64,000 nucleotides of DNA from Flavobacteriales bacterium (GTDB lineage: Bacteria; Bacteroidota; Bacteroidia; Flavobacteriales_F; PHOS-HE28), in NCBI GenBank assembly GCA_019638085.1, contig JAHBUL010000001.1:62001-126000 (forward strand), read 5' to 3'. Within the stretch, counting starts at the first letter, position 1. Every line of letters starts with the position of its first letter. The position numbers and the translations under genes are program-made. The notes beneath the pieces are model-generated. The model saw only the letters and a list, made by a program, of their open reading frames with translations, did no database searches and was not told the DNA's origin. Of the stretch, positions 1-8,150 are shown one piece after another.

Positions 1-1046
1 AGCCGCTCGGGGTGGTGGCGAGCATTTCTCCGTTCAACTTCCCGAACATGGTGCCGCATTGGACGATCCCCAACGCATTGATGTTGGGCAACACGATGAT
101 CCTGAAGCCGAGCGAACTGGTACCGATCAGCGCGGTGCGCATTGCGGAGCTGCTGAAGGAAGCAGGTCTGCCCGATGGCGTCTTCAATGTGGTCAATGGC
201 GACCGCGAGATCGTGGAGGCCATTTGCGATCACCCCGCCATCAAGGCCGTGAGCTTTGTGGGCAGCACCAAGGTGGCCAAGATCGTGTACGTGCGTGCTT
301 CCGCATCACTGAAACGTGCGGTCTGCCTGGGTGGCGCGAAGAACCACTTGATCGTGCTACCGGACGCGCACCTTGAAATGACCGCCAGCAACGTGGTGGC
401 CAGCATGAGCGGCTGTGCGGGCCAGCGGTGCATGGCGGCCGCACAGATGGTGGGTGTTGGCGGAATCGACCACATCATCGATCGAATGCTTGTGGAAGCG
501 AAGAAGCTCATCCCCGGCAAGAATCTCGGACCGGTGATCAGTAAGGCTGCGTACGAACGCATCACCGGTTATATCGAGGAAGCCGAGAAGGCCGGTGCGA
601 AGATCCTGCTCGATGGCCGCAACCCTACGGTTGAGGGCGGTGCGAAGGACGGATACTACCTCGGCCCTACGATCATCGACCACGTGACGCTCGACATGCG
701 CATCGCGAAGGAAGAGGTCTTCGGCCCGGTGATCACCATCATCCGTGCAAAGGACCTCGACGCCGCGATCGACATCGAGAACGCGAACCCCTACGGCAAT
801 GCGGCAGCGGTCTTCACCCAAAGTGGTGGACAAGCACGGCAAGTGATGGAGCGCGCCAGTGCCGGCATGATCGGCGTGAACATCGGCGTGCCCGTGCCCC
901 GCGAGCCCTTCAGCTTCGGCGGCTGGAACGACAGCAAGTTCGGCACCTGCGACATCACCGGAAAGAGTTCAATTGAGTTCTGGACACAGTTGAAGAAGAC
1001 CACGACGAAGTGGAACCCGGAAGGGAAAGTGAATTGGATGTCGTGA
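1..1046 (+). CDS. mmsA: CoA-acylating (methyl)malonate-semialdehyde dehydrogenase, 5' end outside window
   Basis: Aldehyde dehydrogenase superfamily enzyme that oxidises malonate or methylmalonate semialdehyde to acetyl- or propionyl-CoA with NAD and CoA in the cytosol. The frame is already open at the left edge, so roughly the first 130-150 residues are missing. The visible part starts in the cofactor-binding core (SPFNFPNMVPHW, KPSE) and contains the catalytic-cysteine motif GQRCMA, the hallmark of the MmsA branch, then EEVFGPV and the C-terminal GGWNDSKFG segment. It is the first gene of a same-strand cluster for reductive pyrimidine degradation. There it would take malonate semialdehyde from the downstream aminotransferase, so uracil carbon would leave as acetyl-CoA. 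That role is inferred from context; the family assignment is firm. Confidence 0.93.
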   Translation, partial: PLGVVASISPFNFPNMVPHWTIPNALMLGNTMILKPSELVPISAVRIAELLKEAGLPDGVFNVVNGDREIVEAICDHPAIKAVSFVGSTKVAKIVYVRASASLKRAVCLGGAKNHLIVLPDAHLEMTASNVVASMSGCAGQRCMAAAQMVGVGGIDHIIDRMLVEAKKLIPGKNLGPVISKAAYERITGYIEEAEKAGAKILLDGRNPTVEGGAKDGYYLGPTIIDHVTLDMRIAKEEVFGPVITIIRAKDLDAAIDIENANPYGNAAAVFTQSGGQARQVMERASAGMIGVNIGVPVPREPFSFGGWNDSKFGTCDITGKSSIEFWTQLKKTTTKWNPEGKVNWMS

Positions 1047-1050
1047 TTGG

Positions 1051-1120
1051 AACGCAGATGAAGCAGATGGTTATGATCTGCGCGGATCTGAAGTTTGGAT
1101 CTATCTGCGTTCATCTGCCT
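1051..1120. repeat. Imperfect palindrome of the AACGCAGATGA family
   Basis: The left arm AACGCAGATGAAGCAGAT is mirrored by a right arm reading ATCTGCGTTCATCTGC, with about 35 bases between. The same core recurs at 6517-6721 and 37067-37168. It lies between the dehydrogenase stop and the aminotransferase start and can fold into a hairpin. No ORF is associated. Confidence 0.7.
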
Positions 1121-1163
1121 GACCCGCATCATCAGCATTCTATCTTCGACTTACGAAAACAAA

Positions 1164-2516
1164 ATGAGCACTCAAACCCAAACCAACCCCGCCGAGATCC
1201 TCAAGGAGAACCTCGAGCACACCATCTTCAGCTGGAACAAGCAAGGTGGCCTCAACCCGCTCAACATCGAGAGCGCCAAGGGCATCTACCTGCATACCCG
1301 CGACGGCAAGAAGATCATCGACTTCAGCTCCCAGTTGATGAACGTGAACATCGGGCATGGTCATCCCAAGGTGGCAGAGGCCGTGGCCAAGCAGATGGCC
1401 GAAGTGAGCTACGTGTACCCCGGCATGATCACCGAGGCGCGCGGCAAATTGGGGAAGACGCTCAGCGAGATCACACCGGGCACGCTCAACCGCACCTTCT
1501 TCACCAACGGCGGTGCTGATGCGATCGAGAACGCGATCAAGCTGGCTCGACTTTATACCGGGAGGCATAAGATCATCACGCTCTACCGCAGCTACCACGG
1601 CGCTACATATGGCGCGCTTTCCGCAGGCGGGGATCCGCGCGGCTTGCCCTACGACAGCCAGGGAGCGCCCAACTTCATCCATGTGGAGAACCCTTATTTC
1701 TACCGTTGCCCGTGGAACAGCAAAACGCCGGAGGAATGCACCGAGCGTGCGTTGGCGAACATGGAGCGCGTGGTGAAATTCGAAGGACCGGAGCACATCG
1801 CGGCGATCCTGATGGAAGGCGAAAGTGGCTCCAGCGGTTGCATCAAATACCCTCCCGGATACTGGAAAGGCGTGAAGGCCATCGCGGACAAGTACGGCAT
1901 TCTCACCATCTGCGACGAGGTGATGAGCGGCTTCGGGCGCACCGGCAAATGGTTCGGCATCGACCATCATGGTGTTGTTCCGGACATCCTCTGTATGGCG
2001 AAGGGCCTTACGGCCGGCTACATCCCACTCGGCGGCATCATCGTACGCGAGGAGATCATCAAGCATTTCGAGGACAAGCCGCTGCCGATCGGCCTCACAT
2101 ACAGCGCCCACGCAGTGGCCTGCGCTGCAGCCAATGCCGTGATCGATGTTTACAAGGACGAGAACCTGATCGACAATGCCGCGCGCATGGGCAAGTATGT
2201 GGAAAAGCGCGTGGCCGAGCTAACGCAAAAGCACCCGAGCATCGGCGACTTCCGCAACACGGGACTGCTGGGCTGCATTGAGCTCGTGAAGAACCGCACG
2301 ACCAAGGAGCCGATGGCACCATGGAATGCCGGGCCCAACGACATGGCCGTGATGAGCAAAGTGGCCGCCAAGGTGGCGGAGCTGGGCATGTTCACCTTCG
2401 TGCGCTGGAACTGGATCTTCATCGCGCCGCCGCTGATCATCGACGAGGCCGGGATCGATGAGGGGATGGAGATCATCTCCAAGGCGATCGCGGTGGCGGA
2501 TGAGGCATGTGTTTGA
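1164..2516 (+). CDS. Class III PLP aminotransferase, probable beta-alanine (omega-amino acid) aminotransferase
   Basis: 450-residue fold-type I PLP enzyme that moves an amino group from an omega-amino acid to a keto acid. Residues 251-261 (DEVMSGFGRTG) hold the Asp that contacts the pyridine nitrogen, and Lys280 in CMAKGLTAGY is the expected Schiff-base lysine. The N-terminal HTIFSWNKQGG stretch resembles beta-alanine/taurine:pyruvate aminotransferases. The ATG at 1164 is preferred over an in-frame ATG 69 bases upstream because the upstream stretch overlaps the palindromic repeat and lacks family-like sequence. Between an MmsA-type dehydrogenase and the pyrimidine genes, the likely reaction is beta-alanine to malonate semialdehyde. 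The amino acceptor cannot be told from sequence; taurine or GABA use is not excluded. Confidence 0.9.
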   Translation: MSTQTQTNPAEILKENLEHTIFSWNKQGGLNPLNIESAKGIYLHTRDGKKIIDFSSQLMNVNIGHGHPKVAEAVAKQMAEVSYVYPGMITEARGKLGKTLSEITPGTLNRTFFTNGGADAIENAIKLARLYTGRHKIITLYRSYHGATYGALSAGGDPRGLPYDSQGAPNFIHVENPYFYRCPWNSKTPEECTERALANMERVVKFEGPEHIAAILMEGESGSSGCIKYPPGYWKGVKAIADKYGILTICDEVMSGFGRTGKWFGIDHHGVVPDILCMAKGLTAGYIPLGGIIVREEIIKHFEDKPLPIGLTYSAHAVACAAANAVIDVYKDENLIDNAARMGKYVEKRVAELTQKHPSIGDFRNTGLLGCIELVKNRTTKEPMAPWNAGPNDMAVMSKVAAKVAELGMFTFVRWNWIFIAPPLIIDEAGIDEGMEIISKAIAVADEACV

Positions 2517-2635
2517 TCATTTGATACGATGATCACTGGATCAATTGATGACATATTCACATCTAACGTAGTTGTGGCTTGTGGCAATTCCCTCTCAATC
2601 AGGGACCGTTCAGCTTAGTGAATAGAACTGCATAA

Positions 2636-3265
2636 ATGGACCAGCCTGCTGCCGAGGTGTTTATCCTTTCGAAGCTCCGCCACGGACTTCCAAAGGAGCG
2701 TACGTACCATAATTTCAATCACACGCTGGACGTATACCGTTCCACTGTGGCGATCGCCATGCAGGAGGACATTGAAGGGCTGGACCTCGACCTATTACGC
2801 ACTGCTGCACTTTACCACGACTCCGGGTTCCTGATCGGACATCAAGAACATGAAATGGCCAGCTGTTCCTTGGCTCGTGAGGGGTTGCCACAATTCGGAT
2901 ACACGGAAGAGATGATCGAGCGTGTCTGTTCAATAGTGATGGCCACCAAGTTGCCCCAAAAACCAAGCGACCTGCTGGGGGAGATCCTTTGCGACGCGGA
3001 CCTCGATTACCTCGGGCGCTCGGACTTCTTCAGGATCGGAACGACCCTGTTCTGGGAATTCCTGTACGATGGAGTGGTAAAGAATGAACGTGAATGGAAT
3101 GAGCTCCAGGTGCGTTTCCTGGAATCCCATACCTATTTCACCGCGAGCAGCAGAGCGGAACGGGAGCCGGTAAAACAGCAGCATCTCCAATGGATCAAGT
3201 CGTGGCTGGCGGAAAAAGAGGGTCCCGGCGTTTCCGAACGCTTTGTCCCGCTTTGGACGAAATGA
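2636..3265 (+). CDS. HD-domain metal-dependent hydrolase, substrate unknown
   Basis: 209-residue single-domain protein with an HD signature: His25/His29 in RTYHNFNHT, His61-Asp62 in ALYHDSG, and Asp120/Asp122 in ILCDADLDYLG. These are the expected ligands of a metal-dependent phosphohydrolase. The whole protein, including the C-terminal part from about residue 150 (LESHTYFT), resembles the N-terminal 200 residues of the HD-PPK1 fusion at 52454-55126. It sits between the aminotransferase and the permease of the uracil cluster on the same strand. A nucleotide or deoxynucleotide phosphatase feeding the pathway is conceivable, but nothing in the sequence proves it. The ATG at 2636 gives a start just ahead of the domain. 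Confidence 0.8.
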   Translation: MDQPAAEVFILSKLRHGLPKERTYHNFNHTLDVYRSTVAIAMQEDIEGLDLDLLRTAALYHDSGFLIGHQEHEMASCSLAREGLPQFGYTEEMIERVCSIVMATKLPQKPSDLLGEILCDADLDYLGRSDFFRIGTTLFWEFLYDGVVKNEREWNELQVRFLESHTYFTASSRAEREPVKQQHLQWIKSWLAEKEGPGVSERFVPLWTK

Positions 3266-3332
3266 ACGCGAGGGTGGCCATGATCACGAAGTTCCATTGA
3301 CTTATGGAGTAATCGCCACCTTCGCTTCCCGT

Positions 3333-5000
3333 ATGTCCGACCTCTCCAACTCCCCCCTCTACAGCCCGGACCTCGCGCCTATCCCTGCGGATAAGCGCAC
3401 GTGGAGCAAGTGGAACCTCGCGGCGTTGTGGGTGGGCATGGCGGTATGCATCCCTACGTACATTCTGGCCTCTTACATGATGCGTGCGGGCCTGAGCTGG
3501 CAGGCCGCGCTCACGATCATCGGCTTGGCGAACCTGGTGATCACCATTCCGATGGTGCTGAACGGCCATGCCGGGGTGAAGTACGGGATCCCATTTCCGG
3601 TGCAGGGGCGCGCGGCGTTCGGAACGCTCGGCGTGCATATTCCCAGCGTGGTGCGGGCCATTGTGGCCTGCGGCTGGTTCGGCGTGCAGACATGGATCGG
3701 CGGCTTGGCGATCTATTCCATCTGGAACGCCGCGACGGGCGCAGTGGGCGATCCAGGGTTGGGTGTGGGCAAGTTCATCGCCTTCGGGATCTTCTGGTTG
3801 ATCCAGATCTGGTTCATTTGGCGCGGCACGGAAAGCATCAAATGGCTGGAGACCTGGGCAGCTCCGATCCTGCTCATCATCGGCCTGCTACTGATCGGCT
3901 GGGGAATGGTGAAGGTCGGTGGTTTCAATGAAGCGTTGAAACAAGGGAAGCAGTTGCAGCACCCCACCGTTACCGTGCTGCCCGATGCCGATGGTCCCGG
4001 TCGCACCTTGGGACTTACTCCGTTGCTCAACCTCGACGGTACTACGAAGGCCACGCAGTATCGTATCCTTCACCCTGATCAACGAGTAGGCATGCCAAGC
4101 AACTGGACTCCGATCACCGGGCCACGTACGCAGGTCGCCATCGGCAAGGATCCACGGGTGCACGTGCAGTTCAAGGATACGGATGGGAATGAGTCGAGCG
4201 TGATCGAAGTGCAAGCTGACAAACCCAACAGTGAAGGGGTGGGCCTCTGGAGCTACGTGCTTTGGTTCACCGCGATGGTGGGCTTTTGGGCCACCATGTC
4301 GATCAGCATTTCGGACATTACCCGGTTCGCGAAGAGCCAGAAGGACCAGTTGGTGGGGCAGTTCGTCGGGCTTCCGGGCACGATGATCTTCTACTCCTTC
4401 GTCGCGGTCTTCGTCACCAGCGCGGCCGTGATCGCATTCAAGGACGTGCTCATCGCCGAAGATGCACCGTGGGATCCCGTAACGTTGATCAGCAAGTTCA
4501 AGAGTCCCGGCGTGGTGATCTTCGCTCAAGTGGCCATGCTGATCGCCACGCTCAGCACCAATATCGCGGCGAACGTGATCGCTCCGGCCAACGCCTTCAG
4601 CAACATCTTTCCAAAGAAGGTGAGCTTCCGCATGGGCGGCGTAATTGCGGGATTGATCGGAATCGCGATCTGTCCGTGGTGGCTGCTGGATGAGATCAGT
4701 GGCATCCTCATCTTCGTGAGCGGCTTGCTCGGGCCAGTCCTCGGCATCCTGCTGTGCGACTATTTCGTGATACGAAAACGCACGCTGTCGGTGCCCGACC
4801 TCTATGCGGTCAACGGCAAGTACACGTTCACCTCCGGCTTCAACTTGGTAGCCGTGTTCGCCCTCGTCTGCGGTGTGCTCGTGGCATTGGTCGGCTACTG
4901 GGTGAAACCGTTGGAAGTGCTGTATGAACTCTCGTGGTTCAGTGGCTTCGCGGTGGCCTTCCTGGTGTATGCGATCGGCATGCGCGGCCGGGACCGGTAG
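3333..5000 (+). CDS. NCS1-family nucleobase permease with large extracytoplasmic insert
   Basis: 555-residue polytopic membrane protein of the nucleobase:cation symporter-1 family (Mhp1, PucI, CodB, Fur4-like). N-terminal features are KRTWSKWN, then GWFGVQTWIGG and, after the insert, GFWATMSISISDITRFAKS, matching the conserved substrate/cation-binding helices. Residues 203-300 between two membrane spans form a hydrophilic stretch not found in ordinary NCS1 proteins. Its later part (VHVQFKDTDGNESS) looks like an Ig-type beta strand pattern. The ATG at 3333 is chosen because the upstream frame overlaps the HD gene and is not family-like. In context it should import uracil, thymine, dihydrouracil or a hydantoin; the exact substrate is open. 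Confidence 0.88.
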   Translation: MSDLSNSPLYSPDLAPIPADKRTWSKWNLAALWVGMAVCIPTYILASYMMRAGLSWQAALTIIGLANLVITIPMVLNGHAGVKYGIPFPVQGRAAFGTLGVHIPSVVRAIVACGWFGVQTWIGGLAIYSIWNAATGAVGDPGLGVGKFIAFGIFWLIQIWFIWRGTESIKWLETWAAPILLIIGLLLIGWGMVKVGGFNEALKQGKQLQHPTVTVLPDADGPGRTLGLTPLLNLDGTTKATQYRILHPDQRVGMPSNWTPITGPRTQVAIGKDPRVHVQFKDTDGNESSVIEVQADKPNSEGVGLWSYVLWFTAMVGFWATMSISISDITRFAKSQKDQLVGQFVGLPGTMIFYSFVAVFVTSAAVIAFKDVLIAEDAPWDPVTLISKFKSPGVVIFAQVAMLIATLSTNIAANVIAPANAFSNIFPKKVSFRMGGVIAGLIGIAICPWWLLDEISGILIFVSGLLGPVLGILLCDYFVIRKRTLSVPDLYAVNGKYTFTSGFNLVAVFALVCGVLVALVGYWVKPLEVLYELSWFSGFAVAFLVYAIGMRGRDR

Positions 5001-5128
5001 TGTGCCATTCCAAGGTGGCATCACGCATGTGCTCCTGTTGAAATATGCAATTGAACGCGTGGTCCTTTGCGGAGGACAACTACCTTTTCAGCGCATTCGA
5101 CATTGCCATCAAACAATACGATCACACC

Positions 5129-6508
5129 ATGGGCCTACTGATCAAGAACGGAACCGTTGTGACCGCTGCCGACTTCCACCGCGCGGATGTCCTCATCGAA
5201 GGCGAACAAGTAAAGGCCATCGGCCATGACCTGAAGGCCGAAGGCGCGGAAGTGATCGACGCGAAAGGCCTCTTCGTAATGCCCGGCGGGATCGATCCGC
5301 ACGTACACCTCGCCATGCCCTTCATGGGCACGTTCAGCAGCGATGATTATTCCACCGGTACACTCGCCGCATTGCACGGCGGCACCACCACGGTGATCGA
5401 CTTCATCCTGCAAACGCAGGGTAAGAGCTTGCGTCATGCGCTGGAGACCTGGCAGGGCCGCATGAACGGCAACCTCTTCGGCGACCTAAGCTGGCACATG
5501 GCCGTCACCGACTTCAACGACGACACGAAGAAGGAGGTGAAGGAGATGATCGAGCAGGAAGGCATCACGAGCTTCAAGACCTTCATGGCGTACAAGGGCG
5601 CGCTGATGATCGACGACCGCCAGATGGTGGGCCTGATGAACGAGGTGAAGGCGCACGGCGGCATCGTCACCGTGCATGCGACCAACGGCGATATGATCGA
5701 CTTCCTGGTGCAGAAACACCGCAGCGAAGGGAAGATGGCACCGCTCTACCACTACCTCAGCCAACCGGAGATCACCGAGGCTGAAGCCACCGGTCGTTTC
5801 GCCGACATGGCCTCCTACACCGGCGTGCCCGCGTACATCGTACACATGACCTGCGAAGGCGCGCTCAACCACGTGCGGGATGCTGCCCGACGCAACCAGC
5901 GCGTGCTCGCCGAGACCTGCATCCAGTACCTGCTGCTGGATGCCTCGCTCTATGAAAAGCCCGATGGTGCCAAGTGGGTGATGAGCCCGCCGCTGCGCGA
6001 AAAGAAGGACCAGGCCGCACTGTGGGGCGCGATCGACCAAGGCACCGTGCAAGTGGTGGCCACCGATCACTGTCCGTTCAGCATGGAGCAAAAAGCCATG
6101 GGCAAGGATGATTTTTCAAAGATCCCCAACGGCCACCCGGCCATCGAGCATCGCATGGAATTGCTCTTCAGCGAAGGCGTGAACAAGAAGCGCATCACCG
6201 TGAACAAGTTCGTGGAAGTCACGGCAACGAATCCCGCGAAGATCTTCGGCATGTTCCCCCGAAAAGGCACCATCGGCATCGGCAGCGACGCGGACATCAT
6301 CCTCTTCGACCCCAATGAAAAGCACACGCTGAGCGCCAAGACCCACCACATGAACACCGACTACAGCGGCTACGAGGGCATGCAGCTCACCGGCAAAGTG
6401 AAGACCACGATCCTGCGCGGACAGGTGGCGGTACACAACGGGGAGGTGAAGATCAAGAAGGGGTACGGGCAGTTCGTGAAGCGGAACAAGGTTAGTGGGA
6501 TGCTTTGA
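5129..6508 (+). CDS. hydA: Dihydropyrimidinase (D-hydantoinase family)
   Basis: 459-residue cyclic amidohydrolase that opens 5,6-dihydrouracil or dihydrothymine to N-carbamoyl-beta-alanine (or its methyl homologue). Metal ligands are visible at family positions: His58 and His60 (DPHVH), Lys150 expected to be carboxylated (SFKTFMAYK), His183 (VHATNGD), His238 (YIVHMT) and Asp312 (VATDHCPF). Length and numbering match bacterial hydantoinases closely. The ATG at 5129 starts directly at the family N-terminus (MGLLIKNGTVV); an upstream in-frame ATG would add 28 unrelated residues. It lies between the permease and the beta-ureidopropionase, the next enzyme in the pathway. An allantoinase is unlikely because the DHP-type SFKxFMAYK motif is present. 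Confidence 0.95.
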   Translation: MGLLIKNGTVVTAADFHRADVLIEGEQVKAIGHDLKAEGAEVIDAKGLFVMPGGIDPHVHLAMPFMGTFSSDDYSTGTLAALHGGTTTVIDFILQTQGKSLRHALETWQGRMNGNLFGDLSWHMAVTDFNDDTKKEVKEMIEQEGITSFKTFMAYKGALMIDDRQMVGLMNEVKAHGGIVTVHATNGDMIDFLVQKHRSEGKMAPLYHYLSQPEITEAEATGRFADMASYTGVPAYIVHMTCEGALNHVRDAARRNQRVLAETCIQYLLLDASLYEKPDGAKWVMSPPLREKKDQAALWGAIDQGTVQVVATDHCPFSMEQKAMGKDDFSKIPNGHPAIEHRMELLFSEGVNKKRITVNKFVEVTATNPAKIFGMFPRKGTIGIGSDADIILFDPNEKHTLSAKTHHMNTDYSGYEGMQLTGKVKTTILRGQVAVHNGEVKIKKGYGQFVKRNKVSGML

Positions 6509-6516
6509 TGGGGATG

Positions 6517-6721
6517 GAACGCAGATGACGCGGATTGTTGTGATGAACGCAGATAAGGCACTTGGAAATGCCGCGCTCCGAACTGTTCTTCAAGGAAGTC
6601 CTACTTTGAGGCCATGTAGGCTGATCTAGCTGGTCACCTAACTTCGAGGCTAAGCAGCAAGAGCAAAAAAACCACAAAAGTCAGATCAGCGCAGATCCCC
6701 TTTTAAACGTCATCTGCGTTC
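6517..6721. repeat. MITE-like element with 14-bp terminal inverted repeats
   Basis: Perfect 14-base inverted repeats, GAACGCAGATGACG at 6517-6530 and its reverse complement at 6708-6721, bound a 205-base non-coding stretch that fills the spacer between hydA and the beta-ureidopropionase gene. Internal partial copies of the core (GAACGCAGATAAGG, CAGCGCAGAT) are present. It carries no ORF. It belongs to the same family as 1051-1120 and 37067-37168. Confidence 0.7.
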
Positions 6722-6734
6722 AAAACATCACGAA

Positions 6735-7601
6735 ATGCCAAGAATGATCAAGAGTGGCCTCATCCAAATGAGCCTCCCGAAAACAGAAGGGGAAGGAACC
6801 GTCCCCGAGATCATCGATGCGATGGTGCAGAAGCACATCCCGTACATCGAAAAAGCGGGCAAGGCGGGCGTCCAGATCCTGTGTTTGCAGGAGATCTTCA
6901 ACACGCCGTACTTCTGTCCCGGCCAGGACAAGAAGTGGTACGAAAGCGCGGAAAGCGTGCCCGGCCCCACCACCGAGCTGATGCAGACCTACGCCAAGAA
7001 GTACAACATGGTCATCATCGTTCCGATCTATGAGAAGGAGCAACCCGGCGTGCTGTACAACACGGCCGCAGTGATCGACGCGGACGGCACCTACCTCGGC
7101 AAATACCGCAAGAACCACATCCCGCACACCACCGGTTTCTGGGAGAAGTTCTTCTTCAAGCCCGGCAACTTGGGCTATCCCGTCTTCCAAACGAAGTACG
7201 CGAAAGTGGGTGTGTACATCTGCTACGACAGGCACTTCCCGGATGGCGCACGCTGCCTCGGATTGAACGGCGCGGAGATCGTCTACAACCCATCCGCAAC
7301 AGTGGCCGGCCTCAGCGAATACCTCTGGAAGTTGGAGCAACCGGCACACGCGGCCGCGAACGGTTACTTCATGGGCTGCATCAATCGCGTAGGCGAAGAG
7401 AAGCCTTGGAACCTCGGCAAGTTCTACGGCCAGAGCTACTTCGTGGACCCCCGCGGACAGATCTTCGCACAAGCATCCCGCGACGACGATGAACTGCTGA
7501 TCGCCGACTTCGACCTGGACATGATCGAGGAGGTGCGGAGCACGTGGCAGTTTTACCGGGATAGAAGGCCGGAGACTTACGGGAGGTTGGTGGAATTGTG
7601 A
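6735..7601 (+). CDS. Beta-ureidopropionase (N-carbamoyl-beta-alanine amidohydrolase), nitrilase superfamily
   Basis: 288-residue nitrilase-superfamily amidase expected to convert N-carbamoyl-beta-alanine to beta-alanine, CO2 and ammonia. The catalytic triad is in place: Glu53 (LQEIFNTPYF), Lys126 (YRKNHIPH) and Cys163 (YICYDRHFPDG). The GFWEKFFFKPG segment is typical of the carbamoyl-amidohydrolase and N-carbamoylputrescine branch. It follows dihydropyrimidinase and precedes the pyrimidine reductase genes, which favours the beta-alanine product over the putrescine pathway. Only the MITE-like repeat separates it from hydA. Confidence 0.92.
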   Translation: MPRMIKSGLIQMSLPKTEGEGTVPEIIDAMVQKHIPYIEKAGKAGVQILCLQEIFNTPYFCPGQDKKWYESAESVPGPTTELMQTYAKKYNMVIIVPIYEKEQPGVLYNTAAVIDADGTYLGKYRKNHIPHTTGFWEKFFFKPGNLGYPVFQTKYAKVGVYICYDRHFPDGARCLGLNGAEIVYNPSATVAGLSEYLWKLEQPAHAAANGYFMGCINRVGEEKPWNLGKFYGQSYFVDPRGQIFAQASRDDDELLIADFDLDMIEEVRSTWQFYRDRRPETYGRLVEL

Positions 7602-7605
7602 AGAT

Positions 7606-7635
7606 GGTACTGGGTATAGGGTACCGAGTACCGCG
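7606..7635. repeat. GGTACC-rich repeat, left member of an inverted pair
   Basis: GGTAC-TGGGTATAGGGTACC-GAGTACC is the approximate reverse complement of the GGTACC-rich block at 8108-8148. The pair brackets the frameshifted four-helix-bundle gene. A looser further copy (GTACTCAGTACC) lies at about 7698-7710. Confidence 0.6.
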
Positions 7636-7730
7636 TAGCTGCCGACAGCAGGCGACGTTGACTGCGGACCAGAACGACCACGACCTTAAAAGCATTCGTA
7701 CTCAGTACCTTGCCCTAAAACCCAACAACC

Positions 7731-8089
7731 ATGCACGATCACACGAAACTTCGCATTTGGAACGATGGTCTTGATCTGGTCGAAGAGGTTTACAAGGCCA
7801 CCGGCATCTTCCCGAAGGATGAACGATTCGGGCTTACAAGTCAAGTCCGCCGATCCGCAGTGTCCATGCCGTCTAATATCGCCGAAGGCGCAGTTCGCAG
7901 AACAGATGGTGAGTTCAAGCAATTCTTGGGCTTGCGGTGGGGTCAAGTTGCGAACTGCACACCCAGCTCATTATCGCGAACAGGCTCGGCTTCATGGAAA
8001 CAGCTGTGCTGACAAAACTTTCGGAAAGGATCGTCGGTATTCAAAAAGGAGTCTTCAAATTGGACGGCACACTTGCCAGTAAGAAGTAG
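7731..8089 (+). pseudogene. Four-helix-bundle (23S rRNA IVS-type) protein gene, frameshifted
   Basis: The first 67 codons encode a typical IVS-type four-helix-bundle protein, including QVRRSAVSMPSNIAEGA and EFKQFLGL. Around 7931 the homologous reading moves into another frame: CELHTQLIIANRLGF and the rest of the protein run on to a TAG at 8087-8089. One missing base near 7931 (GGGC-TTGCG where GGGCCTTGCG would restore the frame) explains it. The product would be about 119 residues if repaired. It interrupts the pyrimidine cluster between the beta-ureidopropionase and preT and is flanked by inverted GGTACC-rich repeats. The family is known from 23S rRNA intervening sequences and is related to Avd of diversity-generating retroelements; its molecular role is unclear. 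A sequencing error cannot be excluded. Confidence 0.85.
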
Positions 8090-8107
8090 TCACAACCACT
8101 CACCTCT

Positions 8108-8148
8108 GGTACACGGTACCCAATACCCTGTACCCGGTACCCTGTACC
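8108..8148. repeat. GGTACC-rich repeat, right member of an inverted pair
   Basis: Tandem GGTACC/CTGTACC units lie immediately before the preT start codon. Reverse-complemented, the block matches 7606-7635 in order and spacing. It may also affect the preT leader. Confidence 0.6.
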
Positions 8149-8150
8149 AA

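Noticed and set aside
357-842. Long minus-strand open frames opposite the dehydrogenase and other genes
   Set aside because: They are shadows of well-supported genes in a high-GC genome and show no family motifs.
8073-8150. N-terminal extension of PreT into the GGTACC repeat
   Set aside because: The extra 26 codons are repeat-derived; the ATG at 8151 starts at the family N-terminus.
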